A DNA stretch of 64,000 bases from Thiohalomonas sp963783235 (lineage in GTDB: Bacteria > Pseudomonadota > Gammaproteobacteria > Thiohalomonadales > Thiohalomonadaceae), in the NCBI GenBank assembly GCA_963783235.1, contig CAWAMN010000002.1, forward strand, positions 930,001 to 994,000. The letters are read 5' to 3'. A program made the translations under genes and the position numbers. Under the pieces are notes generated by a model. It was given only the letters and a program-made list of their open reading frames with translations. It searched no databases and was not told the DNA's origin. Below are positions 63,991-64,000 of the stretch, in pieces. The stretch's first letter is position 1. Each line of letters starts with the position of its first letter.

Positions 63991-64000
63991 CTTTTTCTCG

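Overview
The window reads as the chromosome of a GC-rich, autotrophic gammaproteobacterium, probably a sulfur-oxidising member of the Chromatiales/Acidiferrobacterales type. The reasons are a form IA RuBisCO operon (cbbLSQO) and a form II RuBisCO (cbbM) with its own cbbQ side by side, a cbbR regulator, a dedicated Calvin-cycle gene string, and housekeeping blocks in the gene order known from Pseudomonas. Species assignment is inference; no rRNA or tRNA gene is seen.

Region 1 (1-11.7 kb) is the carbon-fixation locus. On the minus strand, in transcription order, it holds a small unknown gene, cbbL, cbbS, cbbQ1, cbbO1, three more small unknown genes, cbbM, cbbQ2 and the first codons of a probable cbbO2; cbbR is divergent on the plus strand. 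Three of the four small genes (10123-10533, 3707-4105, 3152-3553) are paralogues of a roughly 133-residue protein family that I cannot name. One of them shares a divergent promoter with cbbR. This RuBisCO-linked family is the best candidate for something undescribed. Most intergenic gaps of the locus contain dispersed repeats (inverted pairs of 9-10 nt periodic units, REP-like hairpins, a MITE-like relic).

Region 2 (12-19.4 kb) is a minus-strand Calvin/glycolysis run tkt-gap-pgk-pyk-fba. Region 3 (20-25.6 kb, plus) has an orphan PhnD-like binding protein, then the methyl cycle: metK, an SAH riboswitch, ahcY and metF, followed by rsmE.

Region 4 (25.7-36.9 kb, minus) is a type IV pilus chemosensory cluster: pilG-pilH-pilI-pilJ-chpA, a CheW-like gene and a dihaem cytochrome c. 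Region 5 (37-45.1 kb, plus) is gshA-gshB-tonB-like-yqgE-ruvX-pyrR-pyrB-pyrC' (pseudo-dihydroorotase)-pyrK-like, mostly with 4-bp overlaps. Region 6 (45.3-52.7 kb) is pilU-pilT divergent from yggS-proC-yggT-yggU, then a dynamin-like GTPase and a DUF4426 gene. Regions 4-6 match the PA0388-PA0413 neighbourhood of P. aeruginosa with a few replacements.

Region 7 (52.7-64 kb) holds a TauE/SafE-type membrane protein, an AmpG-like permease, a DUF4124-nuclease fusion, a lipid kinase, pyrE, a second TauE/SafE protein, slmA, argB, algC and a membrane sensor gene overlapping algC.

Four single-base frame breaks interrupt conserved genes (tkt once, chpA twice, gshA once). Each is repaired by adding or removing one base, and two lie in homopolymers, so assembly or sequencing error is the simplest explanation. 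Two ~150-175 bp repeat families with terminal inverted repeats occur as two copies each (1325/19797 and 25600/59678).
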